Source: Nesterenkonia halotolerans | Lineage (GTDB): Bacteria; Actinomycetota; Actinomycetes; Actinomycetales; Micrococcaceae | DNA length: 64,000 nt | Direction: 5' to 3' | Assembly (NCBI RefSeq): GCF_014874065.1 | Contig: NZ_JADBEE010000002.1 | Coordinates: 558,001 to 622,000 of the forward strand | In this document: positions 47,382 to 56,260 of the stretch, piece after piece | Layout of the letters: each line of letters starts with the position of its first letter | Numbering within the stretch: the stretch's first letter is position 1 | Translations under genes and position numbers: made by a program | The notes under the pieces: generated by a model | Databases searched by the model: none | Seen by the model: the letters and a program-made list of their open reading frames with translations, nothing else | What the model was told of the DNA's origin: nothing

Positions 47382-50300
47382 ATGGCTCTTTCCGGTCTGC
47401 GCGCGGCCCTGACGGCGAACCCCTCCTATAAACGGGTGGCCTCCGCCGCCGCACACCCTGCCGCGGAGCGCACCGAGGAGCTGCAGATTTCCTCCACCAC
47501 CGGTCTGCGCCCCGCGCTGATCGCCGAGATCTCCGCCAAGCTGCGCGGCACCAGCGCCACCGGCACCCTGCTGGCCGTCACGGCCACCGACCGCGAAGCA
47601 GATGAGCTGGCCACCTCGCTGGAGGCCTACGCCCCTGAGGCCGCCGTGGCGCATTTCCCGTCCTGGGAGACGCTGCCGCATGAACGGCTCTCGCCGCGCT
47701 CGGACACGGTCGGGCGGCGCCTCGGGGTGCTGCGACGGCTCGCGCATCCGGAGCAGACCGGGGGAGCGCTCGACGTCGTCGTCGCTCCGGTCCGTGCCGT
47801 GGTCCAGCCGCTGGTCGCGGGGCTCGGCGAGCTGGCCCCGGTCCGGCTGAAGGTCGGGGAGTTCGCCGACTTCGATCAGACCGTGGCGGAGCTGGCCGAC
47901 GCCGCCTACTCCCGCGTGGACATGGTCACCCGGCGCGGAGAGTTCGCCGTCCGCGGCGGCATCCTCGACGTGTTCGCCCCCACGGACCCACACCCGGTGC
48001 GCATCGAGTTCTTCGGCGACGAGGTCGAGCAGATGCGCTGGTTCGCCGTGGCCGACCAGCGGTCCCTGGACACCGAGTCCACCGAACACCCCGACGTCCT
48101 CGACGCCGCCCCCTGCCGCGAGCTGCTGATCACCGACGCCGTGAAGGCCCGCGCCAAGGAGCTCATCTCGCAGATGCCGCATGCCGCGGACCTGCTCACC
48201 AAGCTTGCCGAGGGCATCGCCGCCGAGGGCATGGAGTCCCTCGCCCCGGTGCTGGTCCCGGAGATGGTCAGCTTCGTCTCCCAGCTGCCCGCCGGCTCGC
48301 TGACCGTGGTGATCGAACCCGAGAAGACCCGTGGCCGCGCCCATGACCTGGCCGCCACCAATGAAGAGTTCCTGGCCGCCGCCTGGTCTGCAGCCCCCGA
48401 CGGCGCCGCCGCCCCGCTGGACGTCAGCGGCGCGCAGATCGGCAGCGAGCAGCAGGGCCTCTCCGCCGGCGCCTTCGCGAGCCTGGCTGAGACCCGCGAA
48501 GCCTCGATCGCCCACGGCGCCGGGTGGTGGTCGATGACCTCGCTGGGCCTGGACGAGGAGCTCGAGCAGGACGCCGACATCGTCTCCATCGACTCCCGCG
48601 AGCCCATCGGCTACCGCGGCAGCGTCGAGGACGTGATGACCTTCCTCGCCGAGCGCGCCAAGGCGAACTGGACCGTGGTGGTCACCACTGCCGCGGCCGG
48701 TTCTGCCCAGCGCGTCTTCGAGCTGCTCACCGAACACGAGGTCCCCTGCGTCCGGGTGGACACCCTCGAGGAGGCCCCGAGCTCGGGCCGGATCACCATC
48801 TCCACGGCCAATGTCTCCGAGGGCTTCGCCGTGGACCCGCTGCAGCTGGCGCTGCTGACCGAGTCCGAGATGCTCGGCCGGTCCATCCGCCAGGACTCCG
48901 GCTCCGCCCGGAAGGTGCCGGCCCGGCGTCGTCGTCATGTGGTGGACCCGCTCGCGCTCAAGCCCGGGGACTATGTGGTCCACGAGCAGCACGGCATCGG
49001 CCAGTTCGTGGAGCTCATCCAGCGCAAGGTCGGCTCCCCGCAGGCGATCAAGGCCGGCACCGCCGGGATCCGCGAGTACCTGGTGCTGGAATACGCGGCC
49101 TCCAAGCGCGGCGGCGCCAAGGACCGGCTGATGGTGCCCACCGACCAGCTCGACCAGGTCTCGCAGTACGTGGGCGGGGAGGCGCCGTCGCTGTCCAAGA
49201 TGGGCGGCAGCGACTGGTCGCAGACCAAGCGCAAGGCCAAGAAGGCCGTCAAGGAGATCGCCGGCGAGCTGATCAGGCTCTACGCGGCACGCATGGCCTC
49301 CCGCGGGCACGCCTTCGGCCCCGACACACCCTGGCAGGGCGAGCTCGAGGACGCCTTCCCCTACGCCGAGACCCCGGACCAGCTCACCGCCAGCGACGAG
49401 GTCAAGGCGGACATGCAGCGCGAGATCCCGATGGACCGGCTGATCTCCGGTGACGTGGGCTACGGCAAGACCGAGATTGCGATCCGCGCCGCGTTCAAGG
49501 CGGTCCAGGACGGCAAGCAGGTCGCCGTGCTCGTGCCCACCACGCTGCTGGTCTCCCAGCACTACGAGACCTTCACGGAGCGCTACGCCGGATTTCCGGT
49601 CCGTGTGGCCCCGCTGTCCCGGTTCCAGACCGCGAAGGAGTCCAAGGAGAACCTCGCCGGACTGCGCGAGGGAAGCATCGACATCGTCATCGGCACCCAC
49701 CGGCTGCTCTCCAAAGAGGTGGACTTCAAGGACCTGGGCCTGGTGATCATCGACGAGGAGCAGCGCTTCGGCGTCGAGCACAAGGAACAGCTCAAGAAGA
49801 TGCGCACCAATGTGGACGTGCTGGCGATGTCCGCCACGCCCATCCCGCGCACCCTGGAGATGTCCATGGCCGGGATCCGGGAGACCTCCACGCTGGCCAC
49901 CCCGCCCGAGGAGCGCCACCCGGTGCTCACCTATGTGGGGCCCTATACCGATAAGCAGGTCTCCGCCGCGATCCGCCGCGAGCTCATGCGCGAGGGCCAG
50001 GTGTTCTTCGTGCACAACCGGGTGTCCTCGATCGACGCCACCGCCGCACGGGTCCGGGAGCTGGTCCCGGAGGCGCGTGTGGAGGTCGCACACGGTCAGA
50101 TGAGCGAGTCCCGGCTGGAGCAGATCATCCAGGACTTCTGGGAGAAGCGCTTCGACGTGCTGGTCTCCACCACGATCATCGAGACCGGCCTGGACATCTC
50201 CAACGCCAACACGCTCATCGTGGACCGCGCCTCCACCTACGGGCTCTCTCAGCTGCACCAGCTGCGCGGACGCGTGGGCCGTTCCCGGGAACGCGCCTAC

Positions 50301-51011
50301 GCCTACTTCCTCTACCCGGCGGAGAAGCCGCTGGGCGAGGTGGCGCTGGAACGGCTGCGCGCCGTGGCCGCGAACAACGAGCTCGGTGCCGGCCTGCAGC
50401 TGGCCATGAAGGACCTCGAGATCCGCGGCGCCGGCAACATGCTCGGCGGCGAGCAGTCGGGGCATATCGCCGGGGTCGGCTTCGACCTCTACCTGCGTCT
50501 GGTCGGTGAGGCGGTCGCGGACTACCGCGGCGACGAGGAGGAGACCTTCACCGAGGTCAAGATCGAGCTGCCCATCAACGCTCACCTGCCGCACGACTAC
50601 GTGCCCGGCGAGCGGCTGCGCCTGGAGGGCTACCGCAAGCTGGCCGCCGCCGACGCGGAGGAGAAGATCGCCGAGGTCGTCACCGAGTGGCAGGACCGCT
50701 ATGGGGATCTGCCGGATCCGGTGACCAACCTGATCGAGGTGGCCAGGTTCCGCAACCGCGCGCGGGCGGCCGGGATCCACGACGTCGGCACCCAGGGCAA
50801 GTTCATCCGCTTCGGCCCCGTGGCGGAGCTCGCCGAGTCCAAGACCATGCGCATGGAACGGATGTATCCGGGCAGCCAGCACAAGGTCTCGATGAAGCAG
50901 GTGCTGATCCCGAAGCCCAAGACCAGCGGGATCACCGGGGCGGAGCTCACCGACGGAGAGCTGCTGGCCTGGTTGAATCAGGTCTTCGAGGCGATCTTCC
51001 CGCCAGTCTGA
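47382..51011 (+). CDS. mfd: Transcription-repair coupling factor
   Basis: A 1209-residue Mfd. It releases RNA polymerase stalled at DNA damage and recruits UvrA. In order: the UvrB-like region (~1-350; SWETLPHERLSPRSDTVGRRLGVL, TRRGEFAVRGGILDVF), the RNA-polymerase-interacting CarD-like domain (LKPGDYVVHEQHGIGQFVEL), the RecG-like translocase with Walker A GDVGYGKTEIAIRAAFKA, the motif II DEEQRFGV, SATPIPRTLEMSM and the motif VI LHQLRGRVGRSRERAYAYF, and the C-terminal TRCF regulatory domain. It is full length. The last 34 bases overlap the end of the acyltransferase gene on the other strand. Confidence 0.97.
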   Translation: MALSGLRAALTANPSYKRVASAAAHPAAERTEELQISSTTGLRPALIAEISAKLRGTSATGTLLAVTATDREADELATSLEAYAPEAAVAHFPSWETLPHERLSPRSDTVGRRLGVLRRLAHPEQTGGALDVVVAPVRAVVQPLVAGLGELAPVRLKVGEFADFDQTVAELADAAYSRVDMVTRRGEFAVRGGILDVFAPTDPHPVRIEFFGDEVEQMRWFAVADQRSLDTESTEHPDVLDAAPCRELLITDAVKARAKELISQMPHAADLLTKLAEGIAAEGMESLAPVLVPEMVSFVSQLPAGSLTVVIEPEKTRGRAHDLAATNEEFLAAAWSAAPDGAAAPLDVSGAQIGSEQQGLSAGAFASLAETREASIAHGAGWWSMTSLGLDEELEQDADIVSIDSREPIGYRGSVEDVMTFLAERAKANWTVVVTTAAAGSAQRVFELLTEHEVPCVRVDTLEEAPSSGRITISTANVSEGFAVDPLQLALLTESEMLGRSIRQDSGSARKVPARRRRHVVDPLALKPGDYVVHEQHGIGQFVELIQRKVGSPQAIKAGTAGIREYLVLEYAASKRGGAKDRLMVPTDQLDQVSQYVGGEAPSLSKMGGSDWSQTKRKAKKAVKEIAGELIRLYAARMASRGHAFGPDTPWQGELEDAFPYAETPDQLTASDEVKADMQREIPMDRLISGDVGYGKTEIAIRAAFKAVQDGKQVAVLVPTTLLVSQHYETFTERYAGFPVRVAPLSRFQTAKESKENLAGLREGSIDIVIGTHRLLSKEVDFKDLGLVIIDEEQRFGVEHKEQLKKMRTNVDVLAMSATPIPRTLEMSMAGIRETSTLATPPEERHPVLTYVGPYTDKQVSAAIRRELMREGQVFFVHNRVSSIDATAARVRELVPEARVEVAHGQMSESRLEQIIQDFWEKRFDVLVSTTIIETGLDISNANTLIVDRASTYGLSQLHQLRGRVGRSRERAYAYFLYPAEKPLGEVALERLRAVAANNELGAGLQLAMKDLEIRGAGNMLGGEQSGHIAGVGFDLYLRLVGEAVADYRGDEEETFTEVKIELPINAHLPHDYVPGERLRLEGYRKLAAADAEEKIAEVVTEWQDRYGDLPDPVTNLIEVARFRNRARAAGIHDVGTQGKFIRFGPVAELAESKTMRMERMYPGSQHKVSMKQVLIPKPKTSGITGAELTDGELLAWLNQVFEAIFPPV

Positions 51012-52066
51012 GGCGCCTTCTGGTGCCGGGGCGCCGCGAGGGCGAGCCCGTTGAGCGGGAGCTTCAGCGGCGTCCGGTTCACCAGCACGCCGATGCCCCA
51101 GCAGATCAGCAGCGCCGTCGCGGTGCGCAGCGGCGGGTTCTCCAGCTCGACCAGGCGCAGCAGCAGGTAGAGCACCAGGGCATGCAGGAAGACCACCAGT
51201 GTGGCCGTGCGCACCAGTTCCGAGATGACGACGCCGACGCCGCGCCCCCAACGGGAGGGTGCGGTGCGCCCCTGGCTCGCGCCGCCGAGCAGGGCATGCA
51301 CGGTGGTGGAGAAGATCAGCACCAGCCCGATGCTGATCAGCAGGGCCAATGCGGGGGAGAGCAGGAAGGTGCCGAAGCCTGACCACTTGAAGTTCATGGT
51401 CTGCGCCCCGGCGACCACACCGCCGAAGCCCACCGCCGCGCAGGCCAGCCCGATCCAGGGCTTCGCAGGGAGGTTATGGCCGCGCGGAGTGCGCATGAAG
51501 CGGCCGAACCAGTGGCCGGCGAGCATGAACGCCATGCAGGCCGGCGCCAGGCCGATGCCCAGCGGGGTGTAGGCCATCGCGGAGTCCGGCAGCTCGACCA
51601 GAGTCAGCCCACCCAGGCCCACCAGCACCCCGACCCACCAGGGCGCCGCCAGCACCACGCGCAGCAGCAGCGCGGCGAAGAAGAGCACCGAGATGAACCA
51701 GAACGCCAGGAACGGCATGTCGGTCTCGGCCCCGCCGATCAGCGCACCGGGGATCGTGCCGGGCTCGAACGGCCACGGGCTGGGCTCCATGGCAAGCACG
51801 GCGACGCTGAGCAGCACCAGCCAGATCGCATAGGGCAGCGCGAGGGAGCGTCCGCGGACGCGGAGCTCAGCGCTGAAGCTGCGCGAGGTGGAGAAGAAGA
51901 ATCCTGCGAGGAAGAAGAACAGCGGCATCCGCACGATCTGCAGGTAGGCCTCGCCCGGCATCCCTGGCCAGGCGTGACCGATGACCACTGCGGCGACCGA
52001 GATCACGCGCAGCAGGTCTATGCCGAGATTCCGGCTGCCGGAGACACGGGGAGCCGGAGAGGTCAT
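50978..52066 (-). CDS. Acyltransferase family 3 membrane protein
   Basis: A 362-residue protein with about ten membrane helices. It belongs to the acyltransferase-3/OafA-like family that acylates surface sugars or lipids. The opening GIDLLRVISVAAVVIGHAWPG carries the family's essential Arg and His. VRMPLFFFLAGFFFSTSRSF and the RGRSLALPYAIWLV loop are also typical. The acceptor is unknown. Its C-terminal ~30 residues are soluble and lie antisense to the end of mfd (34-base overlap). Start ATG 52066 has no strong Shine-Dalgarno. It follows the small membrane protein gene on the same strand, 23 bases apart. Confidence 0.85.
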   Translation of the reverse strand: MTSPAPRVSGSRNLGIDLLRVISVAAVVIGHAWPGMPGEAYLQIVRMPLFFFLAGFFFSTSRSFSAELRVRGRSLALPYAIWLVLLSVAVLAMEPSPWPFEPGTIPGALIGGAETDMPFLAFWFISVLFFAALLLRVVLAAPWWVGVLVGLGGLTLVELPDSAMAYTPLGIGLAPACMAFMLAGHWFGRFMRTPRGHNLPAKPWIGLACAAVGFGGVVAGAQTMNFKWSGFGTFLLSPALALLISIGLVLIFSTTVHALLGGASQGRTAPSRWGRGVGVVISELVRTATLVVFLHALVLYLLLRLVELENPPLRTATALLICWGIGVLVNRTPLKLPLNGLALAAPRHQKAPQTGGKIASKT

Positions 52067-52089
52067 GACAGCAGGTCAGTCCCGCATGC

Positions 52090-52410
52090 TCAGCGGACGT
52101 GCGGCTCCGCAGCCGACTCACGCGAGGAGGTGGCGCGCGATGCCATGGCATCCAGCGGCTCGCCGTGCTCGCCGTGGAGGTCCTGCTGCTCCAGGGAGTC
52201 GGAGCGACCGATGACCTCCTTGGCGACGAAGAATGCACCGCCGTAGAGGCCGATGAAGAACAGGCCGGGGATCCAGACCTGGTCCAGGTCCCAGAAGTTC
52301 AACGCGACGATGGAGCCCACGAGCATCAAGAAGACGATGAGGAATCCTGCGAAGTTCCCTACGAAGTTGCCCTGGCCCGAGTAGGCCTTGACCTTGCCGT
52401 TGCTGATCAT
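52090..52410 (-). CDS. Small two-helix membrane protein, unknown
   Basis: A 106-residue protein that I do not recognise. Two hydrophobic segments (about 20-40, FAGFLIVFLMLVGSIVALNF, and 47-66, IPGLFFIGLYGGAFFVAKEV) are followed by a soluble acidic tail. The N-terminus MISNGKVKAYSGQGNFVG is short and polar. ATG 52410 has AAGGGGAGC upstream, a strong Shine-Dalgarno, so expression is likely. It lies between deoC and the acyltransferase gene on the same strand. Confidence 0.75.
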   Translation of the reverse strand: MISNGKVKAYSGQGNFVGNFAGFLIVFLMLVGSIVALNFWDLDQVWIPGLFFIGLYGGAFFVAKEVIGRSDSLEQQDLHGEHGEPLDAMASRATSSRESAAEPHVR

Positions 52411-52453
52411 GTGCTCCCCTTAGGATGCGATGCGGACTGCGCCAGAGGTCTTC

Positions 52454-53158
52454 TCAGTAACTCTCGGCAGCACCGGATGTGCTGGAATCTCTGTGTCCCA
52501 CGATATCAAGAGAGGAGCTCGCTCCGATCCGTGTGGCGCCGGCGGCGACCATGGCTGCGGCGTCGTCATAGCTGCGCACGCCGCCGGAGGCCTTGATGCC
52601 GAGCCGGCCACCGACGAGGGCATGCATCACCTTGATGTCGGCCAGTGTGGCTCCTCCGCCGGCGAACCCGGTGGAGGTCTTCACGAAATCGGCCCCGGCG
52701 GTCTCCGCGGCCCGGCAGACCAGTTCCTTTGCGGCCTCGGTGAGCAGCGCGGTCTCCAGGATCACCTTGAGGATGGCCCCGCCTGCATGGGCGGCATCGG
52801 CCAGGGCGCGGATCTGCGCCTCGACATACTCCTTGTCCCCGGCATTGGCGGCGGCGATGTCCACGACCATGTCGACCTCTTCGGCGCCGAGCTCCACGGC
52901 CTCCACCGTTTCGGCCAGCTTCGAGGCTGTGGTGGTGGCGCCCAGCGGAAAGCCGACCACCGTGCAGGTCTTCACCGGGCTGCCGGCGAGCTCGGCGGCG
53001 ACCACCGACACCCAGCGTGGGTTGATGCACACGGCCGCGAAGGAGTGTGCCTTGGCCTCGGTGACGATGCGGCGGATGGTGGCCTCGTCGGTGTCCGGCT
53101 TCAGCGCGGTGTGATCGATCAGCGGTGCCATCTCGGCCGGGGACAGGGTCTGGGTCAT
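52454..53158 (-). CDS. deoC: Deoxyribose-phosphate aldolase
   Basis: A 234-residue class I aldolase that splits 2-deoxyribose-5-phosphate into acetaldehyde and glyceraldehyde-3-phosphate at the end of deoxynucleoside breakdown. The Schiff-base Lys is in DFVKTSTGF. LIDHTALKPD, VVGFPLGATTTASKLAE, EVDMVVDIAAANAGD and LKVILETALLTEAAK are typical, the last containing the proton-relay Lys. ATG 53158 has GAGGAAC upstream; an in-frame start at 53173 is rejected. It lies in a same-strand group with a phosphosugar mutase and punA, which supports nucleoside catabolism. Confidence 0.96.
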   Translation of the reverse strand: MTQTLSPAEMAPLIDHTALKPDTDEATIRRIVTEAKAHSFAAVCINPRWVSVVAAELAGSPVKTCTVVGFPLGATTTASKLAETVEAVELGAEEVDMVVDIAAANAGDKEYVEAQIRALADAAHAGGAILKVILETALLTEAAKELVCRAAETAGADFVKTSTGFAGGGATLADIKVMHALVGGRLGIKASGGVRSYDDAAAMVAAGATRIGASSSLDIVGHRDSSTSGAAESY

Positions 53159-53212
53159 GGTGGTGTTCCTCAAAGTCGGGGGTCGGGATCTCGTCGGGGG
53201 ACTGAGAAGCGC

Positions 53213-55093
53213 TCAGCTGAGCATGGTCTCCATGGACTTGCGCAGCTCATCGAGGCGGTGCGCAGCCTTGGCGCGAGCCTCGGTGATGACCTCTGCGGCG
53301 GCGTCGACCCCGGGGGTCTCGGCCACGGCCTCGAGGTAACACTTGACCTTGGGCTCGGTCCCGGAGGGGCGCACGATCACCCGATCGCCGGCTTCGGTGA
53401 GGTAGATCAGCGCGTCGGTCGTGGTGGCCTCGTTCAGCTCGGTGCCGGGCAGCGGGTCCTGTGTGAGGTCCAGCGACTCGACCACCGGGGAGCCTGCGAT
53501 CTCGGTGGGAGCCTCGGCGCGCAGCGCGGCGGTGACCTTGCCGAGTTCGGAGAGGTCACTGACCCGGATGGTGACCTGGCCGGTGACGAAGACCCCGGCC
53601 TCGGCCGCGATCTCATCCAGCGCGTCGATCAGGCTGATGCCGCGGGACTTCAGCGAGGCCGCCATCTCCGCGAAGATCAGCGCCGCGGAGACGCCGTCCT
53701 TGTCCTTCACATGGGCGGGATCCACGTTGAAGCCGATGGCCTCCTCGTAGCCGAAGCTCATGTTCTGCACCCGCGCGAGCCACTTGAACCCGGTCAGCGT
53801 GGCGGCATGTCCGACGCCGCGCACCTGGCACAGGCGTTCCAGCAGCCGGGAGGAGACGATGGAGTTCGCCAACACGGGGGCCGCGTCGGGAGCCTCGGTG
53901 CTCTCCGGGGTGGGGGAGTTCAGCACCTGTGGGCGCAGCGGGCCGCGCTCGAGCAGGTGGCGTCCCAGCAGGGCTCCGATCTCATCGCCGGAGAGCTGAC
54001 GCCAGTTCTCCGTGCGCTCGTCATAGACGGCGGCGGAGAGGCGGTCGGCGTCGGGATCATTGGCCAGGACGATGTCCGCGGCCTCGGACTCGGCGGTCTT
54101 CAGCGCCAGGTCCAGGGCGCCGGGCTCCTCCGGGTTGGGGAAGGCGGCGGTGGGGAAGTCCGGGTCGGGCTTGTGCTGTTCGGTCACCGGGGTCAGCGTG
54201 AAGCCGGCGGCGCGCAGCAGGGAGGCCACCATCTCGCCGCCCACACCATGCATCGCGGTGTAGACCACGTGCAGGTCACGCTGCGGGTAGGTCTCGGTGT
54301 CCAGCAGCTCCAGCGCCTCGGCCTCGTAGCTGCGGCGCGCCTCATCGGTGACCTGGTGCACGGGTGCGGTCTGTCCTGCGGCGCCCCGATCGCTGCCCGC
54401 GGCGCCGTCGGAGGCTTCCGCGGAGGCGTCCTTAGTGGCGTCGGACTCCACCAGCTCGGCGATCCGCGCGGCGATCTCGCGGTCCACCGGGGGGACGATC
54501 TGCGCGCCGACACCGAGACCGTCAGGTTCCAGGAAGCGGGAGAGCTCGCCGCCGAGGTAGACCTTATAGCCGTTGTCCTGCGGGGGATTGTGGCTGGCGG
54601 TGACCATGACGCCGATCTCGGCGTCGAGCACCAGCACCTGGCGGGCGAGCAGCGGGGTCGGGCCGGGGCGATCGAAGAGATGGACCTCCCAGCCGGCGGC
54701 GGAGAAGATCTCGGCCGTGTCGGCCGCGAACTCGTCGGACTGGTGGCGGGCGTCGAAGCCGATCACGATCTTACGAGCGGTCTGCAGCGCGTCCTGCGGG
54801 TTGTCCACGTTCTTGCGCGCCTCGGCGAGCTTCTCCTCGGCGTAGCTGAGCATCCCGGCTGCGGTCTGCCGGACCACGAGTCGGTTCATCCGCAGTGGTC
54901 CTGCCCCGAGCTCGGCGCGGAGTCCGGCGGTGCCGAAGGCCAGGCGGCCCGCGAAGCGACGCTCCAGCTCCTGGTGCGCGTCGGCGTCGGAGTTCTCTGC
55001 GCGCTGCAGCAGGTCCTGCAGCGTGGCGCGGGTGGCGGCGTCGGGGTCGGCGTTGATCCAGCGGCGGACTTCGCCGAACAGCTTCTCGGTCAT
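53213..55093 (-). CDS. Phosphosugar mutase (phosphoglucomutase/phosphomannomutase family), possible phosphopentomutase
   Basis: A 626-residue alpha-D-phosphohexomutase. The catalytic phospho-Ser is in VTASHNPPQDNGYKVY. The Mg-binding Asp cluster is in LANDPDADRLSAAVYD. The sugar loop GYEEAIGFNVDPAHVKDKDGVSAAL and the C-terminal phosphate-binding loop RVIVRPSGTEPKVKCYLE are intact. ATG 55093 is chosen because GGAG lies nine bases upstream. Its place between deoC and punA matches the mycobacterial pmmB-deoD pairing and suggests it interconverts (deoxy)ribose-1- and 5-phosphate; this is inference. Confidence 0.9.
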   Translation of the reverse strand: MTEKLFGEVRRWINADPDAATRATLQDLLQRAENSDADAHQELERRFAGRLAFGTAGLRAELGAGPLRMNRLVVRQTAAGMLSYAEEKLAEARKNVDNPQDALQTARKIVIGFDARHQSDEFAADTAEIFSAAGWEVHLFDRPGPTPLLARQVLVLDAEIGVMVTASHNPPQDNGYKVYLGGELSRFLEPDGLGVGAQIVPPVDREIAARIAELVESDATKDASAEASDGAAGSDRGAAGQTAPVHQVTDEARRSYEAEALELLDTETYPQRDLHVVYTAMHGVGGEMVASLLRAAGFTLTPVTEQHKPDPDFPTAAFPNPEEPGALDLALKTAESEAADIVLANDPDADRLSAAVYDERTENWRQLSGDEIGALLGRHLLERGPLRPQVLNSPTPESTEAPDAAPVLANSIVSSRLLERLCQVRGVGHAATLTGFKWLARVQNMSFGYEEAIGFNVDPAHVKDKDGVSAALIFAEMAASLKSRGISLIDALDEIAAEAGVFVTGQVTIRVSDLSELGKVTAALRAEAPTEIAGSPVVESLDLTQDPLPGTELNEATTTDALIYLTEAGDRVIVRPSGTEPKVKCYLEAVAETPGVDAAAEVITEARAKAAHRLDELRKSMETMLS

Positions 55094-55172
55094 GATGCTC
55101 TGCTCCATCTGAAGAGGTGGACTATGTGCTTGCTGGTGGTGCTGGCGATCAGGGGCTGAGGACGCGCGGCGA

Positions 55173-56069
55173 TCAGGGGCTGAGAACCCGCCCGATGATC
55201 TTGGCGAGCAGGGAGGAGATCCGCGGGGCGGCTTCCCGGCCGGCCTCGAGCACCTCATGGTGGCTCAGCGCCTCGGGGGAGATGCCTGCGGCCTGGTTGG
55301 TCACCAGCGAGATGCCGAAGACCTCCATGCCGGCGGCGCGCGCCGCGATGGCCTCGAGTGCGGTGGACATGCCGACCAGGTCGGCTCCCATGGTGCCTGC
55401 CATCGCGACCTCGGCGGGAGTCTCATAGTGCGGGCCGGGGAACTGTGCGTAGACGCCCTGGGGAAGCTCCGGATCGATCTCCCGTGCGAGTCCGCGCAGG
55501 CGGGAGGAGTAGAGGTCCGTCATGTCCACGAAGTGCGCGCCGCGCAGCGACGAGGTGCCGGTCAGGTTCAGGTGATCGGAGATCAGCACCGGGGTCCCGG
55601 GAGCCCACTGCGGGTTCAGCCCGCCGCAGCCATTGGTGAGCACCATGGTCTTGGCGCCGGCGGCTGCCGCCGTGCGAACACCATGGGCCACGGCGTCGAC
55701 GCCTCGACCCTCGTAGTAGTGGGTGCGTGCTCCGATGACGAGCACATGCGCTCCAGAGTCCGTGCGGATGACCTTGAGCGTGCCGCTGTGTCCCGAGACC
55801 CCCGAGGAGTGGAAGCCGGGGACATCCTGCGCGTCGACTTCGGCGACCAGCTCGCCGAGCTGAGCTGCGGCCTCGCCCCAGCCTGAACCCAGGGTGCAGG
55901 CCAGATCAATGGAATCCACGCCCACCTGATGCAGCAGGGACCGGGCGGCTTCCTCTGCGAGGAGATTCGCTGGCGCCGTCGGATCGTTCGTCGGGGTCAG
56001 TTCCGGGTGGGCGACCATATGCTCACCGGTCTGGGCAATGGGCTGGGTCTGGGATATGTCATCACTCAC
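55173..56069 (-). CDS. punA: Purine nucleoside phosphorylase
   Basis: A 298-residue trimeric-type PNP that splits purine (deoxy)nucleosides with phosphate into base and (deoxy)ribose-1-phosphate. Visible are the phosphate loop LGSGWGEAAAQLGEL, the phosphate-binding HYYEGRGVDAVAHGVR, LTNGCGGLNPQWAPGTPVLISDHLNLTG, the purine site FPGPHYETPAEV and VGMSTALEAIAARAAGMEVFGISLVTNQAAG. Residues 1-30 are a variable tail. GTG 56069 is set by TAGATT seven bases upstream; the longer frame runs through a tandem repeat. It is divergent from the LpdA-type gene. Confidence 0.95.
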   Translation of the reverse strand: MSDDISQTQPIAQTGEHMVAHPELTPTNDPTAPANLLAEEAARSLLHQVGVDSIDLACTLGSGWGEAAAQLGELVAEVDAQDVPGFHSSGVSGHSGTLKVIRTDSGAHVLVIGARTHYYEGRGVDAVAHGVRTAAAAGAKTMVLTNGCGGLNPQWAPGTPVLISDHLNLTGTSSLRGAHFVDMTDLYSSRLRGLAREIDPELPQGVYAQFPGPHYETPAEVAMAGTMGADLVGMSTALEAIAARAAGMEVFGISLVTNQAAGISPEALSHHEVLEAGREAAPRISSLLAKIIGRVLSP

Positions 56070-56076
56070 GGGAGCC

Positions 56077-56082
56077 AATCTA
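56077..56082 (-). promoter_or_regulatory. Leaderless -10 box (TAGATT) of punA
   Basis: TAGATT on the minus strand, seven bases before GTG 56069. Confidence 0.5.
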
Positions 56083-56090
56083 CCGTCTGG

Positions 56091-56163
56091 GCTGGACGGA
56101 TGGGGTGGCTGGGCTGGACAGATGGGGTGGCTGGGCTGGACGGATGGGGTGGCTGGGCTGGAC
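56091..56163. repeat. 22-bp tandem repeat between punA and the LpdA-type gene
   Basis: Three full units (56091-56112, 56113-56134, 56135-56156), differing at one base, are followed by seven bases of a fourth. The unit begins GCTGGAC and ends GGTGGCTGG. It lies just upstream of the punA -10 box. Confidence 0.9.
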
Positions 56164-56260
56164 GGGCGGGGCGTGCGGGTCGGACACGCGGGGCGGCTTG
56201 ACCGGCCGCCGACGCGCGCGGCGTATGACATTGCCGGGGGAACTCGGCAGAATGGGGGCC

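Noticed and set aside
47127..51386. 1419-codon open frame antisense to mfd
   Set aside because: Same artefact. It covers the well-conserved mfd gene and also the ends of two other genes; no recognisable domain.
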